From a virus: 30,105 bases of DNA. The notes below the pieces were generated by a model that saw nothing but the letters and a program-made list of their open reading frames with translations, did no database searches and was not told the DNA's origin. The stretch is taken from IMG/VR virus record IMGVR_UViG_3300044633_000955, positions 1 to 30,105 of that record. One strand, 5' to 3'. Shown here one piece after another: positions 28,982 to 30,105 of the stretch (positions are counted from its first letter, which is position 1; each line of letters begins with the position of its first letter). The position numbers and the translations under genes were made by a program.

Positions 28982-29242
28982 TTACCTTAACCAAGAGATA
29001 TTGCTTTTAAGGTAAATATAAACAGGGGACAATATAAGAAAGACAATAAAACCTGCAATGAATATTAGAACCACCCGAATACACAATCCAATTAAATGAC
29101 CCATGTTTTGTGGTGGTGCTGGTGCCTTGTTCTGATTAGCCATCGTTGCATAGATCACATGAAGGGGTATGGTTATGAACAACCCAAAGAATCCGCACAT
29201 GAATGCCAGAAAGTGAAGCACAATAAAAACAGCATGACCCAT
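28982..29242 (-). CDS. Two-helix membrane protein between protease and capsid genes
   Basis: An 86-residue protein with two hydrophobic segments (about 5-32, 'VFIVLHFLAFMCGFFGLFITIPLHVIY', and 48-77, 'LIGLCIRVVLIFIAGFIVFLIL') joined by a Pro/Ala-rich loop. It is not part of the usual head module, where capsid follows protease directly, and it ends in its own terminator. A moron such as a superinfection-exclusion protein fits, but no family is certain. ATG 29242 has GAGGA eight bases upstream; a 7-codon upstream reading frame and an inverted repeat (CATGGTT/AACCATG, 29239-29245 with 29272-29278) surround the start. Confidence 0.65.
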   Translation of the reverse strand: MGHAVFIVLHFLAFMCGFFGLFITIPLHVIYATMANQNKAPAPPQNMGHLIGLCIRVVLIFIAGFIVFLILSPVYIYLKSNISWLR

Positions 29243-29305
29243 GGTTCCATCCTCAGTTAGAGAGTAATGAAACCATGGTAGCAGATACCTTTTGCGATAT
29301 CTAAA

Positions 29306-29875
29306 TTATTTAATCTTAAGTATCTGCACTAAATTCATTCGCCTTTGGATCTCTAGGTCTCGTTCATGCTCTAGCTCTTGGTAGTATTGCAATGATCGCA
29401 ACCCTATTTCGGTGTTCAAATATGCTGGATAGGTTACTGCGCTGACATCGTGCAGATCGACATCGAGCAGGGTTCTGATGTTGGAATCACCTTCTTTATC
29501 CCATGCATCTTTCTTAGTCACAAAGGCAAAGCTCATCTGGGTAACATCACCTCTGGACATGCTAACCATTAGATCCCTTGCATAAGATGTGTCCGGTGGG
29601 GTGATCTCAACTAGTAACCCTTCAGAATCAACTGAAAGATTAAGGGTGCCACTGGTGGATCTGCCAAGGATTAGGTTTTGGTCATGGTTAATAAGTGCCC
29701 GAACATCTGCACCCTGTGCCAGTGATCGGCTGAAAGCTTTTGGATCTATCTGTTCAAGGAATCCACCTAGATCCTGAGACCTATTAGGACTAAACTTTGC
29801 AGCATAACCCACTAGCTTTTTCCCATCTTGCTCTACCCTAAATTCTGTGGTGAATCTTGTTTCTAGTTTAACCAT
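29306..29875 (-). CDS. Prohead maturation protease (HK97 family)
   Basis: A 189-residue serine protease that trims the capsid delta domain and itself during head maturation. The catalytic His64 lies in 'INHDQNLILGRS' and Ser115 in 'QMSFAFV', with the closing 'DVSAVTYPAYLNTEIGLRSL' typical of the family. The C-terminal 25 residues form a charged helix that may bind scaffold. It overlaps the upstream gene by 13 bases. ATG 29875 is supported by the family start. Confidence 0.95.
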   Translation of the reverse strand: MVKLETRFTTEFRVEQDGKKLVGYAAKFSPNRSQDLGGFLEQIDPKAFSRSLAQGADVRALINHDQNLILGRSTSGTLNLSVDSEGLLVEITPPDTSYARDLMVSMSRGDVTQMSFAFVTKKDAWDKEGDSNIRTLLDVDLHDVSAVTYPAYLNTEIGLRSLQYYQELEHERDLEIQRRMNLVQILKIK

Positions 29876-30105
29876 GTGACTTTCTCCCAGTTAGCTTTGG
29901 TATCAATCCAGTTCAATAATTTAGCATCGGCCAAAAGTTTTAGATTTCTAGGTGTGGCACTGCCAGCAAGATCCAACCATTCAGCTTTCAATGTTTCACA
30001 ATGATCTGCAGCAGCTCGGACACTACCACCCGATTCTGGCTGGATAAATTCAAGGACAGGTTCCAAAATAATCTGGACTCTCTCTTGATGGGCTTCAAGA
30101 AACTT
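29863..30105 (-). CDS. Partial gene, probable portal C-terminus
   Basis: The frame is open from the window edge to the stop at 29863, giving the last 80 residues of a protein whose start lies outside. The visible part is helical ('RVQIILEPVLEFI', 'AADHCETLKAEWLDLAG', 'TPRNLKLLADAKLLNWI'). In this gene order the portal precedes the protease, so a portal end is the best guess. An internal TTG at 30066 is not needed as a start. Confidence 0.5.
   Translation of the reverse strand, partial: KFLEAHQERVQIILEPVLEFIQPESGGSVRAAADHCETLKAEWLDLAGSATPRNLKLLADAKLLNWIDTKANWEKVTWLN

Overview
The window looks like about 30 kb of a temperate tailed phage (siphovirus layout, HK97-fold capsid). Every supported gene lies on the minus strand, so the genome reads from right to left. 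Several proteins have the style of planctomycete phages and prophages: the integrase (R232, R344-H345, Y375 with an 'IYAE' end), a DUF1580-like HTH protein, a short winged-helix protein, the 'PGT.EKI..L..R...' / 'HPDD' zinc protein, the secreted 'PGKYRVLAYAAKGD' protein and a papain-like protease. A planctomycete host is therefore my best inference, made from memory of these families and not from a search.

Layout in transcription order. 30105-24834 is the head module: C-terminal end of a probable portal, prohead protease, a small membrane protein with its own terminator, a promoter and structured leader, major capsid protein, connectors, tail completion proteins and tail tube. 24818-14590 is the tail module: a tail chaperone pair joined by a -1 frameshift, tape measure, minor tail and tip proteins, tail fibre. 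14590-10401 holds a kelch-like repeat protein with variable loops, two small fibre-associated proteins, a secreted protein, a papain-like protease and three small membrane or secreted proteins that resemble a lysis cassette. 10414-9680 has an HNH nuclease and a zinc protein. 9679-9389 is a non-coding attachment region containing the 3' half of a tRNA-Pro-like sequence (attP). 9388-7545 carries the integrase, a winged-helix protein with a 13-C tract and its terminator, and divergently spaced control sites. 7544-76 is the early region: HTH, CsrA-like protein, recombination module (annealase candidate, Gp157, SSB-like), AlpA-like HTH, replication initiator with a candidate origin inside it, PD-(D/E)XK nuclease, RusA, and an HNH protein where the terminase genes should follow.

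Phage genes lie on both sides of attP, and the missing terminase and portal start would join the left end of the window to the right end. The sequence therefore fits an excised or circularly permuted phage genome better than an integrated prophage, with only a few kb outside the window. This is inference.

Points most worth a second look: the repeat protein whose six blades are almost identical except for one short loop; a complete -1 frameshift signal in the tail chaperone genes; a papain-like protease where an endolysin is expected; a capsid mRNA leader that hides its ribosome binding site; a CsrA-like protein in the early operon; a homopolymer tract in a regulator; and a 45-codon gene bounded by exact 17-bp direct repeats.
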